Shown piece by piece: positions 24,371-31,691 of a stretch of DNA of 61,123 bases. Numbering within the stretch: the stretch's first letter is position 1; the number at the start of each line of letters is the position of its first letter. Where the stretch lies: the NCBI GenBank assembly GCA_031401675.1, contig JANNRR010000142.1, positions 1-61,123 on the forward strand, written 5' to 3'. The DNA comes from JANNRR01 sp031401675. Lineage in GTDB: Bacteria > Pseudomonadota > Alphaproteobacteria > Rhodobacterales > Rhodobacteraceae. The position numbers were made by a program, and so were the translations under genes. Below the pieces are notes generated by a model. The model was not told the DNA's origin. It saw only the letters and a program-made list of their open reading frames with translations, and did not search any database.

Positions 24371-25213
24371 ATGAAACTGGTACGGCATGGGGCAACGGGG
24401 GCAGAACGGCCGGGGATCGTGGCAGGCGACGGGTCGGTGCGCGATCTGGGCGGGCTGGTGCCCGACATCGGCGGGGCGGTACTGAGCGATGTCGGGCTGG
24501 CGATGCTGCGCGGGGTCGATGCCCTGACCCTGCCGCTGGTGCAGGGCGCGCGGCTGGGGCCCTGCGTCGCCGGGACCGGCAAGTTCATCTGCATCGGCCT
24601 GAACTATGCCGATCACGCGGCGGAAAGCGGGATGAAGGTGCCGCCGGAGCCGGTCATCTTCATGAAAGCGACCAGTGCCATTGTCGGGCCGGACGATGAT
24701 GTTCTGATCCCGCGCGGCTCGGAAAAGACCGACTGGGAAGTGGAGTTGGCGGTGGTGATCGGAACCCGGGCCAAGCAGGTGAGCGAGGCGGAGGCGCTGG
24801 CGCATGTGGCGGGCTATGCGGTGACCAACGACGTGTCGGAGCGGGCGTTTCAGTTCGAACGCTCGGGGCAGTGGACCAAGGGCAAGAGCTGCGACACCTT
24901 CGGGCCGATCGGCCCCTGGCTGGTGACGCGCGATGAAGTTGCGGACCCGCAGGATCTGGCGATGTGGTTGACGGTGAACGGGGTCGGCCGGCAGAACGGC
25001 AGCACCCGGACCATGGTGTACGGCGTGGCGTTTCTGGTGTCTTATCTGAGTCAGTTCATGACGTTGCATCCCGGGGATGTCATCTCGACCGGCACACCGC
25101 CCGGGGTGGGACATGGGATGAAGCCGCCGCTCTATCTGCGCGACGGCGATGTGGTGGAACTGGGGATTGCCGGTCTGGGGACGCAGCGCCAGGTATTCCG
25201 CGCCGAGGCATGA
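24371..25213 (+). CDS. Fumarylacetoacetate hydrolase-family enzyme (2,4-diketo-3-deoxy acid hydrolase candidate)
   Basis: 280 aa FAH-family fold. IGLNYADHAAE (about 76-86) and the metal ligands in DWEVELAVVIG and TNDVSER are visible, followed by GKSCDTFGPIGPW and DVISTGTPPGVGHGM. It follows the SDR by 12 bases. In the L-fucose and L-rhamnose diketo-hydrolase routes such an enzyme splits the 2,4-diketo-3-deoxy acid into pyruvate and a hydroxy acid, which fits this operon. The stop overlaps the next ATG as ATGA, showing that an amidohydrolase once followed in the same operon. Confidence 0.86.
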   Translation: MKLVRHGATGAERPGIVAGDGSVRDLGGLVPDIGGAVLSDVGLAMLRGVDALTLPLVQGARLGPCVAGTGKFICIGLNYADHAAESGMKVPPEPVIFMKATSAIVGPDDDVLIPRGSEKTDWEVELAVVIGTRAKQVSEAEALAHVAGYAVTNDVSERAFQFERSGQWTKGKSCDTFGPIGPWLVTRDEVADPQDLAMWLTVNGVGRQNGSTRTMVYGVAFLVSYLSQFMTLHPGDVISTGTPPGVGHGMKPPLYLRDGDVVELGIAGLGTQRQVFRAEA

Positions 25214-25401
25214 GCCCTGATCGGATCCTGACCAAGGCCCGGGTTCTGACCATGGACGCAGGACGCCCGCGGGCCGAGGCTGTGGCGGTTGCCGGTGATA
25301 CCCTCGTGGCGGTGGGGACGCGGGCCGGGGTGGAGGCGCCGGCCGGGCCGGGTACCCGGGTGTGGGACGTCGACGGACGGACGAAGTATGGGACTATGTA
25401 G
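25210..25401 (+). pseudogene. Truncated amidohydrolase (first ~55 residues only)
   Basis: The ATG overlaps the FAH-family stop (ATGA). The frame gives MSPDRILTKARVLTMDAG...AEAVAVAGDTLVAVG, the N-terminal beta-sandwich of YtcJ-type amidohydrolases, which normally run to about 500 aa. After WDVDGRT the frame meets foreign sequence (KYGTM) and stops. The lost part includes all metal ligands, so the product cannot be active. The following 40 bases are unusually A/T-rich, and the next gene is the housekeeping rsmB. I read this as a deletion or insertion junction at about 25.38 kb. Confidence 0.75.
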
Positions 25402-25407
25402 ATACTT
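25384..25407. repeat. Short inverted repeat at the truncation junction
   Basis: AAGTAT and ATACTT, 12 bases apart, lie exactly where the amidohydrolase frame breaks down, inside an A/T-rich patch (about 25381-25445) that differs from the surroundings. It may be a relic of the recombination or the upstream region of rsmB. Confidence 0.35.
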
Positions 25408-25458
25408 TGTAAGATATTATCCGGCGGCCCGAATGTTTTACATGAAGGATGGTTGCGG

Positions 25459-26637
25459 GTGACGCCGGGGGCACGGGTAGCGGCGGCGATCGGGATACTC
25501 GATCAGATGCTGGCCGGGATGCCTGCGGAACAGGCCCTGACCAATTGGGGCCGGGCCAGCCGGTATGCCGGATCCGGCGACCGGGCCGGGGTGCGCGATC
25601 TGGTGTTTTCGGCCCTGCGCTGCCGGCGATCCTTTGCCGGTCTGGGCGGGTCCGACAGCGGGCGTGGCCTGATGATCGGGGCGATGCGGGCGGCAGGGGA
25701 AGATCCTGCGGCTGTGTTCAACGGGGTGGGCCATGCGCCCGTCGGGCTGACCGGGTCGGAATTGGCGGCCGGCGGGCTTTCGCCGATGGCAGCGCTGGAT
25801 TGCCCGGACTGGCTGGCGCCGGCACTGCGCGACAGTTTGGGTGCGGATTTCGCGCCGGTGATGCGGCTGTTGCAGCAGCGGGCCCCGGTGTTTCTGCGGG
25901 TCAATCTGCGGCGGACGGATGTTACCGGGGCAGTCGCGGCACTGGCGGCGGCGGGGATTGCGGCGGGGCCGCATCCTTTGGCGAGGACCGCGCTGGAAGT
26001 TACCGGGAACGCGAGAAAAATTCAAGGAAGCCAGGCCTATCTGGGCGGGTTGGTCGAGTTGCAGGATGTGGCCTCGCAGGCGGTGCTGGAGCGGCTGCCG
26101 CTGGCGGGCGCGCGGGTGCTGGACTATTGCGCGGGCGGCGGCGGCAAGGCACTGGCGATGGCGGCGGCCGGGGCCGAGGTCTGGGCGCATGATGCCGAGC
26201 CGCGCCGGATGCAGGACCTGCCGGCGCGGGCGCTGCGGGCCGGGGTCAGCATACCGGTGCTGGACACGGCGGCGCTGCGGGCGGGGTTGCTGGCGGCCTC
26301 TCCGGCGGCGGCGACGTTCGATCTGGTGCTGCTGGACGTGCCCTGTTCGGGGTCCGGCAGCTGGCGGCGCAGCCCGGAGGGCAAGTGGGCGCTGACCCCG
26401 GCGCGGCTGGCGGAACTGCAGCGGGTTCAAGCGGAAATCCTCGATCTGGCAAGCGGTTACGTGGGAAAGCTCGGCTATCTTGTCTATACCACCTGTTCGC
26501 TGCTGCAGGCCGAGAACGCCGATCAGATTGCGGGATTCCGGGACCGGCAACCGGGCTGGCGGATGGTCGAGACGCGCCGGTTGACGCCGCTGCACGGCGG
26601 CGACGGTTTCTTCATGGCGCACTTGACGCGGGAATGA
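25459..26637 (+). CDS. RsmB-family SAM-dependent RNA (cytosine-5) methyltransferase
   Basis: 392 aa from the GTG at 25459, which has AAGGA at a good distance; an in-frame TTG at 25453 would sit too close to it. N-terminal helices (PAEQALTNWGRASRYAGSGDRAGVRDLVFSALR) resemble the NusB-like part of RsmB. The methyltransferase domain shows the SAM motif VLDYCAGGGGKALA, the motif IV Cys in DVPCSGSGSWRR and the motif VI Cys in YTTCSLLQAEN, the pair used by m5C RNA methyltransferases. The expected target is 16S rRNA, but paralogs modify other RNAs. It marks the start of the core-gene half of the window. Confidence 0.88.
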   Translation: MTPGARVAAAIGILDQMLAGMPAEQALTNWGRASRYAGSGDRAGVRDLVFSALRCRRSFAGLGGSDSGRGLMIGAMRAAGEDPAAVFNGVGHAPVGLTGSELAAGGLSPMAALDCPDWLAPALRDSLGADFAPVMRLLQQRAPVFLRVNLRRTDVTGAVAALAAAGIAAGPHPLARTALEVTGNARKIQGSQAYLGGLVELQDVASQAVLERLPLAGARVLDYCAGGGGKALAMAAAGAEVWAHDAEPRRMQDLPARALRAGVSIPVLDTAALRAGLLAASPAAATFDLVLLDVPCSGSGSWRRSPEGKWALTPARLAELQRVQAEILDLASGYVGKLGYLVYTTCSLLQAENADQIAGFRDRQPGWRMVETRRLTPLHGGDGFFMAHLTRE

Positions 26638-26677
26638 GGTGTATTCTACACAACCCCAGACGGTGAATGCGTGATGA

Positions 26678-26693
26678 TTAAGCCCCGCTTAAC
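26678..26693. promoter_or_regulatory. Full CtrA binding site upstream of cckA
   Basis: TTAAGCCCCGCTTAAC matches the CtrA consensus TTAA-N7-TTAAC exactly. It lies 46 bases before the cckA start. CckA phosphorylates CtrA through ChpT, so this suggests feedback on the kinase gene. Confidence 0.75.
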
Positions 26694-26738
26694 GTTTTCA
26701 GCGCCGAATGCAGTCAACCGAATCGAACCCGGAGGTTG

Positions 26739-29057
26739 ATGGTGTCGCAACAGGCGCTTTCGCAGCCCGCACTGGCCCGCACCGCGACCGGCCTTTCTTC
26801 CCGGACCTGGCAGCTGCTGGTTGCGGCGGTCTGCTGTCTGGTGGCGGCCTTTGTCGTGCCCGATACTTACGGTGCGCTGGCGCTGATGTCGGTGGCGGGG
26901 ACCATGGTCGCGCTGACCGCGTTGATCCGGTATTTTGCGGCCGGCAAGGCGGCGGCGGTTTCGGCCGATGGCCAGATTGCGCAGTTCGTCGCGATGGATG
27001 CGGCCCCAAGCTTCACCACCGACGCTGACGGGCAGATCGGCTATCAGAACAAGGCGGCGGAGGAGCGGTTTGGCGCGCAGGGTGGCCAGACGATGATGCG
27101 CGCGATGGGTGATCTGTTCGCCAATCCGTCTGCCGTGCTGTTCCGCCTGCAAAGCCGGGCGGCGGCGGTCGGGGCGGCGCGCGAAGATGTGGTGACGCGG
27201 CGCGGCCACGTGCGGCTGGCGGTGCATCAGATCGGCGATCAGGCCAAGGCCGGTTTCCTGTGGCGGCTGGAAGAGATGATGGAGCGCTCGACCTCGGGCC
27301 GCGGTGCCGAGAGCCTGAGCCTGCCGATGCTGACCGCCAGCAAGGCCGGCACCATCCTGTTCATGAACGAGGCGATGCGCCGACTGGTCGGCGGCCGGGT
27401 CAAGACGCTGGACCGGGTGTTTCCGTCGTTGCCGCTGGTTTCCGGCGACGAGGTCGAGGTGTCGACCGAAACCGGCAAGGTGCGGGCGCTGGTCGCCGAG
27501 ATCGAGGGCAGCGGCGGGCGGCGCGAAGTCTATCTGCTGCCGTCGCACGGGATGCGGCCGGAAGCTCCGGTGGAGAATTCGAATTTCGAGGATCTGCCGG
27601 TGGCGCTCTTGAAGATCGCGCCCGACGGCAAGGTCGAAGCGGCAAATCGACTGGCCCGGGCGCTGGTGGCGCACGACATGGTGGAAGAAGTGCACTTTTC
27701 CGGGCTGGTCGAGGGGCTGGGGCGACCGGTCAGCGATTGGCTGGCGGACGCAATGGCAGGCCGGGCGCTGAGCCGGCCAGAGGTGCTGCGCGCGATCAGG
27801 CCCGATCAGGACGTGTTCTTGCAGATCACGCTGCGGCGGGTGGTGGAGAATGGCCGCGCCGGGCTGGTGGCGGTGCTGAACGATGCGACCGAGTTGAAAA
27901 CGCTGGAGGCGCAGTTCGTGCAAAGCCAGAAGATGCAGGCGATCGGCCAGCTGGCCGGCGGTGTCGCGCATGATTTCAACAATCTTTTGACTGCGATTTC
28001 GGGGCATTGCGATCTATTGTTGCTGCGTCATGACAAGGGTGACCCGGAATACTCTGATCTGGTGCAGATTCATCAGAACGCGAACCGCGCCGCCAGCCTG
28101 GTCGGGCAATTGCTGGCGTTTTCGCGCAAGCAGACCCTGCAGCCCGAGATCGTCGATCTGCGCGACACCCTGTCGGACCTGACGCATCTTTTGAACCGGC
28201 TGGTCGGAGAAAAGGTGACGCTGAGCGTGCAACACGATCCGGCGCTGCGCCCGATTCTGGCCGACAAGCGCCAGCTGGAACAGGTCATCATGAATCTGGT
28301 GGTCAACGCCCGGGACGCGATGCCCGGCGGCGGCACCATCCGGATCGAAACCGAAGGCCGGACGCTGACCGAGGAGATGCTGCGCGACCGGGCGGTGGTG
28401 CCGAAGGGCGACTATGTGATGGTCCGGGTGCGCGATGACGGGGTGGGAATTCCGGCCGAGAGTCTGACAAAGATTTTCGAGCCGTTCTACACCACCAAAC
28501 GCACCGGCGAGGGGACCGGCCTGGGGCTGTCAACCGCCTATGGCATCATCAAGCAGACCGGCGGTTTCATCTTTGTCGATTCAGTGATCGAGGCCGGGAC
28601 GACGTTCACGCTGCTGTTTCCGGCGCATGACCATCCGGTGATGGCGGCCGCCGCCCCGGTCAAGACTGCGCCGCAACCGGTGCTGCGCAAGGGCGAGGGC
28701 GTGGTGCTGCTGGTCGAGGACGAGGCACCGGTCCGGGCCTTTGCCAGCCGCGCGCTGCGGATGCGGGGCTACACCGTGCTTGAAGCCGAGAACGCCGAGG
28801 AGGCGCTGAAGACGCTGTCGGACCCGGCGCTGTCGGTCGATGTGTTCGTGACCGACGTGATCATGCCGGGCATGGACGGGCCAAGCTGGGTGCGCGAAGC
28901 CCTGAAGCTGCGCCCGAACGTCAAGGTGGTGTTCGTGTCGGGCTATGCCGAGGACAGTTTCGCCGAAACCCAGGCCCGCATCCCGAACTCGGTGTTCCTG
29001 CCGAAACCGTTTTCGCTCAGCGAACTCACGGCGACGGTGCAGGGGCAGATCCACTGA
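26739..29057 (+). CDS. cckA: Hybrid histidine kinase CckA
   Basis: 772 aa. Two membrane helices near the N-terminus (about 24-42 and 47-65) are followed by PAS-like sensor segments (about 80-400). The histidine box is GGVAHDFNNLLTAISGHCDL (His about 410), then the ATPase domain (NLVVNARDAMPGGG; DDGVGIP; TGLGLSTAYGIIKQTGG), and a C-terminal receiver domain with the phospho-Asp in FVTDVIMPGMDG (about 705). This layout and the HDFNNLL box are those of CckA, which feeds ChpT-CtrA; in Rhodobacteraceae the pathway controls motility and gene transfer agents. GGAGG lies immediately upstream; TTG 26736 and GTG 26742 are alternative starts. Confidence 0.92.
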   Translation: MVSQQALSQPALARTATGLSSRTWQLLVAAVCCLVAAFVVPDTYGALALMSVAGTMVALTALIRYFAAGKAAAVSADGQIAQFVAMDAAPSFTTDADGQIGYQNKAAEERFGAQGGQTMMRAMGDLFANPSAVLFRLQSRAAAVGAAREDVVTRRGHVRLAVHQIGDQAKAGFLWRLEEMMERSTSGRGAESLSLPMLTASKAGTILFMNEAMRRLVGGRVKTLDRVFPSLPLVSGDEVEVSTETGKVRALVAEIEGSGGRREVYLLPSHGMRPEAPVENSNFEDLPVALLKIAPDGKVEAANRLARALVAHDMVEEVHFSGLVEGLGRPVSDWLADAMAGRALSRPEVLRAIRPDQDVFLQITLRRVVENGRAGLVAVLNDATELKTLEAQFVQSQKMQAIGQLAGGVAHDFNNLLTAISGHCDLLLLRHDKGDPEYSDLVQIHQNANRAASLVGQLLAFSRKQTLQPEIVDLRDTLSDLTHLLNRLVGEKVTLSVQHDPALRPILADKRQLEQVIMNLVVNARDAMPGGGTIRIETEGRTLTEEMLRDRAVVPKGDYVMVRVRDDGVGIPAESLTKIFEPFYTTKRTGEGTGLGLSTAYGIIKQTGGFIFVDSVIEAGTTFTLLFPAHDHPVMAAAAPVKTAPQPVLRKGEGVVLLVEDEAPVRAFASRALRMRGYTVLEAENAEEALKTLSDPALSVDVFVTDVIMPGMDGPSWVREALKLRPNVKVVFVSGYAEDSFAETQARIPNSVFLPKPFSLSELTATVQGQIH

Positions 29058-29489
29058 GGCCGGGCGGCGAGGACGGGCAACCGGCTGATGAAGGCGCTCC
29101 GTGGCTTGGCCATAGGTTGCAGCGCGGGGCGATAGGCCGGTCGTCCGGTTCGGACGGTCGCCGGGTTCGGTCAAGCGTCGGGTTAGGCCGGTCGTCCGGT
29201 TCGGACGGTCGCCGGGTTCGGGCGGTCGTCGGGTTCGGGCGGTCGCACGCCTTGCGGTGCCCGCGCTTTTGACACTCCCCGAGGTCGGCAACCCGAAGGT
29301 CCGCAGTCATCCAGACCAGCCTTTGCCGGTTCGGAGCAATCGCGCCGATCGGGGCGGATGCGCGGACTGGGGTAGGCCCGCCGAATGCAGCAGGTGCGCG
29401 GAATGGCCGCCATCGATTTTGACGACGCCGGGCACGTCGGGCAACCCGTTAAAGACCCGGGCGAAAAGGCGAACGGTCGTCGCGCCGGG
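29058..29489. other. 432-base intergenic region after cckA
   Basis: No coding frame here looks like protein. It holds the 17-bp minisatellite at 29138-29250. No T-run terminator is evident for cckA. The right end is the 3' side of the convergent sulfotransferase gene. Confidence 0.6.
29138..29250. repeat. 17-bp minisatellite, six to seven units
   Basis: Head-to-tail units of about CGGTCGTCCGGTTCGGA begin at 29138, 29155, 29172, 29189, 29206 and 29223, with a partial one at 29240. Units 1-2 and 4-5 are nearly identical, so the array looks as if a larger block was duplicated. 17 is not a multiple of three, so it is not coding. Confidence 0.85.
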
Positions 29490-30092
29490 TCAGGCCCGGC
29501 CGCGGCGCACCAGGTCGTAAAGGGCGAAATCCTCGGCGCAGGCGGCGCGCAGGCGGGCGGCGACGTCGGGGCTCAGGTCCAGGGCCACGGCGGGCGAGAC
29601 GTTTTCGCGTGACAGGGCGATCTTCTGCTGCAGCGCTGCTTCCAGAAAGGCGATGAAGGCCGGCATGTCCTCGTAGGCAAACACCCGGTCCACCCCGAGG
29701 TGGTCGCCGCTGGACAGAAAGCGCGCCTGCGAGCCGACGTCGGCGAAGCCGGGGCGGGGCTTTGCGATGTAGCCTTCGATGAATGCATCGAAGCTGAGGC
29801 CCGAAGTGTCGTGGCGGCTGGGCGGTCTGGTCTGGCGCTGGCGAAAACGGTACCAACTGCCCAGCCAGTCCACCGGCTCGCGCATCATTGCCACCACGGT
29901 GAACGGCGCGTTGGCGGTTTTCTCCAGATAGGGTGCCAGAAAGCGGCGATAGCGGTAGGCCGGCGTGTGTTTCAGTTCCGGCGGGCGGCGGCTGATCAGC
30001 GCCGCGCGTGATTCGAGGGCGGTTTCCAGCGCTGTCGATCCGGTCTTTGGCGTCGCCAGAACCACCAGCCGCTGCTCCCAGAACACCATCAT
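29490..30092 (-). CDS. Sulfotransferase-family protein
   Basis: 200 aa. ATPKTGSTALETAL near the start is the PAPS 5'-phosphosulfate loop, and AMMREPVDWLGSWYRFR (about 68-84) is the 3'-phosphate region with its conserved Arg. The rest (SFDAFIEGYIAKPRPGFADVGSQARFLS) resembles small bacterial proteins annotated as sulfotransferase family. The acceptor is unknown. It lies on the minus strand, convergent to cckA and divergent from recA; its promoter shares the 200-base gap with recA. ATGs at 30092 and 30089 are both possible starts. Confidence 0.78.
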   Translation of the reverse strand: MMVFWEQRLVVLATPKTGSTALETALESRAALISRRPPELKHTPAYRYRRFLAPYLEKTANAPFTVVAMMREPVDWLGSWYRFRQRQTRPPSRHDTSGLSFDAFIEGYIAKPRPGFADVGSQARFLSSGDHLGVDRVFAYEDMPAFIAFLEAALQQKIALSRENVSPAVALDLSPDVAARLRAACAEDFALYDLVRRGRA

Positions 30093-30229
30093 TGCAGCGA
30101 TATCTTTCGTTCCGGGGCCGGACGGGGCCGATCAGGGGCTCTTGTAAACTACTCTTTAATCCTTCTGGGAAAAAATCGGGTTTGAGAAAAATTGGTTGAA
30201 ATGTTCTGCATTTGATCTCATAAGAATGA

Positions 30230-30244
30230 GAACAAGTAGCGAAC
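30230..30244. promoter_or_regulatory. SOS (LexA) box before recA
   Basis: GAACAAGTAGCGAAC is GAAC-N7-GAAC, the reverse complement of the alphaproteobacterial LexA site GTTC-N7-GTTC. It lies 50 bases before the recA start, where it can block the promoter. Confidence 0.85.
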
Positions 30245-30294
30245 AAAGGCAGTGATTGCCGCATCTGGCAGGCTATGGAATAAGGGATCAGCAA

Positions 30295-31365
30295 ATGGCG
30301 ACGGCAGACGTTCTGGAACTCAACGGAAAGCGGGACATGGACAAGCAGAAGGCGCTGGAAAGTGCACTGGCGCAGATCGAACGGCAGTTCGGCAAGGGCT
30401 CGATCATGCGGCTGGGGGCCGGAACGCCGGTGCTGGAGATCGAGTCGACCAGTACCGGGTCGCTGGGTCTGGACATCGCGCTGGGGATCGGCGGTCTGCC
30501 CAAGGGGCGGATCGTCGAGATTTACGGGCCGGAAAGTTCGGGCAAGACCACGCTGACGCTGCACGCGATCGCCGAGGAGCAGAAGAAGGGCGGGGTCTGC
30601 GCCTTCGTCGATGCCGAACACGCGCTCGACCCGATCTATGCCCGCAAGCTGGGGGTCAATCTGGATGAACTGCTGATCAGCCAGCCCGACACCGGCGAGC
30701 AGGCGCTGGAGATCGTGGATACGCTGGTGCGCTCGGGCGCGGTGTCGATGGTGGTGATCGATTCGGTGGCGGCGCTGACGCCCAAGGCAGAACTGGAAGG
30801 CGACATGGGCGAGCATCAGATGGGGGCACAGGCCCGCCTGATGAGCCAGGCGATGCGCAAGCTGACCGCCAGCATCAGCCGCACCAACTGCATGGTGATC
30901 TTCATCAACCAGATCCGGATGAAGATCGGCGTGATGTTCGGCTCGCCGGAGACGACGACCGGCGGCAACGCGCTGAAGTTCTATGCCAGCGTCCGGCTCG
31001 ACATCCGCCGCACCGGCTCGATCAAGGACCGCGACGAGGTGGTGGGCAATTCGACCAAGGTCAAGGTGGTCAAGAACAAGGTGGCGCCGCCGTTCCGCGA
31101 AGTGGAGTTCGACATCATGTTCGGCGAGGGCATTTCCAAGACCGGCGAACTGGTCGACCTGGGGGTCAAGGCCGGCGTGGTCGAGAAATCGGGCAGCTGG
31201 TATTCCTATGGCGACGAACGCATCGGCCAGGGGCGCGAGAATGCCAAGGCGTTTCTGAAGGCCAATCCGTCGGTGGCCCTGGCGATCGAGAACAAGATCC
31301 GGTCCTCGCACGGCGTCGACCTGACCATGGCCAGCAAGGACAGCGACGAGGTGATGGAGGGCTGA
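30295..31365 (+). CDS. recA: Recombinase RecA
   Basis: 356 aa from the ATG at 30295 (MATADVLELNGKRDMDKQKA); the frame runs 39 bases further up, but homologs start here and AAGGG precedes it. Walker A is GPESSGKTT, and ALAQIERQFGKGSIMRLG, INQIRMKIGVMFG and ETTTGGNALKFYAS are RecA signatures. The acidic C-terminal tail (SKDSDEVMEG) is present. RecA pairs homologous DNA and stimulates LexA self-cleavage. It is controlled by the SOS box at 30230 and followed by a clear terminator. Confidence 0.98.
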   Translation: MATADVLELNGKRDMDKQKALESALAQIERQFGKGSIMRLGAGTPVLEIESTSTGSLGLDIALGIGGLPKGRIVEIYGPESSGKTTLTLHAIAEEQKKGGVCAFVDAEHALDPIYARKLGVNLDELLISQPDTGEQALEIVDTLVRSGAVSMVVIDSVAALTPKAELEGDMGEHQMGAQARLMSQAMRKLTASISRTNCMVIFINQIRMKIGVMFGSPETTTGGNALKFYASVRLDIRRTGSIKDRDEVVGNSTKVKVVKNKVAPPFREVEFDIMFGEGISKTGELVDLGVKAGVVEKSGSWYSYGDERIGQGRENAKAFLKANPSVALAIENKIRSSHGVDLTMASKDSDEVMEG

Positions 31366-31391
31366 GGCGAACCTTTGGCCAGTCGCGCAAG

Positions 31392-31415
31392 GGCCGGGGT
31401 TGTCCCCGGCCTTTT
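31392..31415 (+). terminator. Rho-independent terminator after recA
   Basis: GGCCGGGG-TTGT-CCCCGGCC is a perfect 8-bp stem with a 4-base loop followed by TTTTC, 26 bases after the recA stop. Confidence 0.88.
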
Positions 31416-31446
31416 CGCTGTGCGTCGTGGCTGCGCTGCCAGTGCG

Positions 31447-31611
31447 CCAGACCGGGGAGGGCCAGACCGGGGAGGGCCTGACCGGGGAGGGCCGATGCCG
31501 GGTGTGCTGGACCGGGGAGCTGTGGATTGGAGAGCGGCGGACCGGGGAGCGTTCGTCTGGCGAGCGCCGGTCCGGGGAGCGCCGTTCCGGGGAGCGGTGG
31601 ATTGAGGGCGG
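31447..31611. repeat. 15-bp minisatellite, eleven units, between recA and alaS
   Basis: Units resembling CCAGACCGGGGAGGG repeat head to tail from 31447 to 31611. The first three are almost identical and later ones are degenerate (RNCCGGGGAGCG core). It fills half of the 326-base gap between recA and alaS. All three frames stay open because the period is a multiple of three, but no start site suggests translation. Confidence 0.85.
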
Positions 31612-31691
31612 TGGCTTGGGTTGCGGTGGACAGCGCGGGCTGGCCCCGCTAAAGCGGTTTCGACCGATTTTCCGCCCCGAAAGGCCGCGCA

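Noticed and set aside
29138..31611. Tandem arrays considered as CRISPR
   Set aside because: Repeat units are 15-17 bp with no unique spacers between them, and no cas gene is present.
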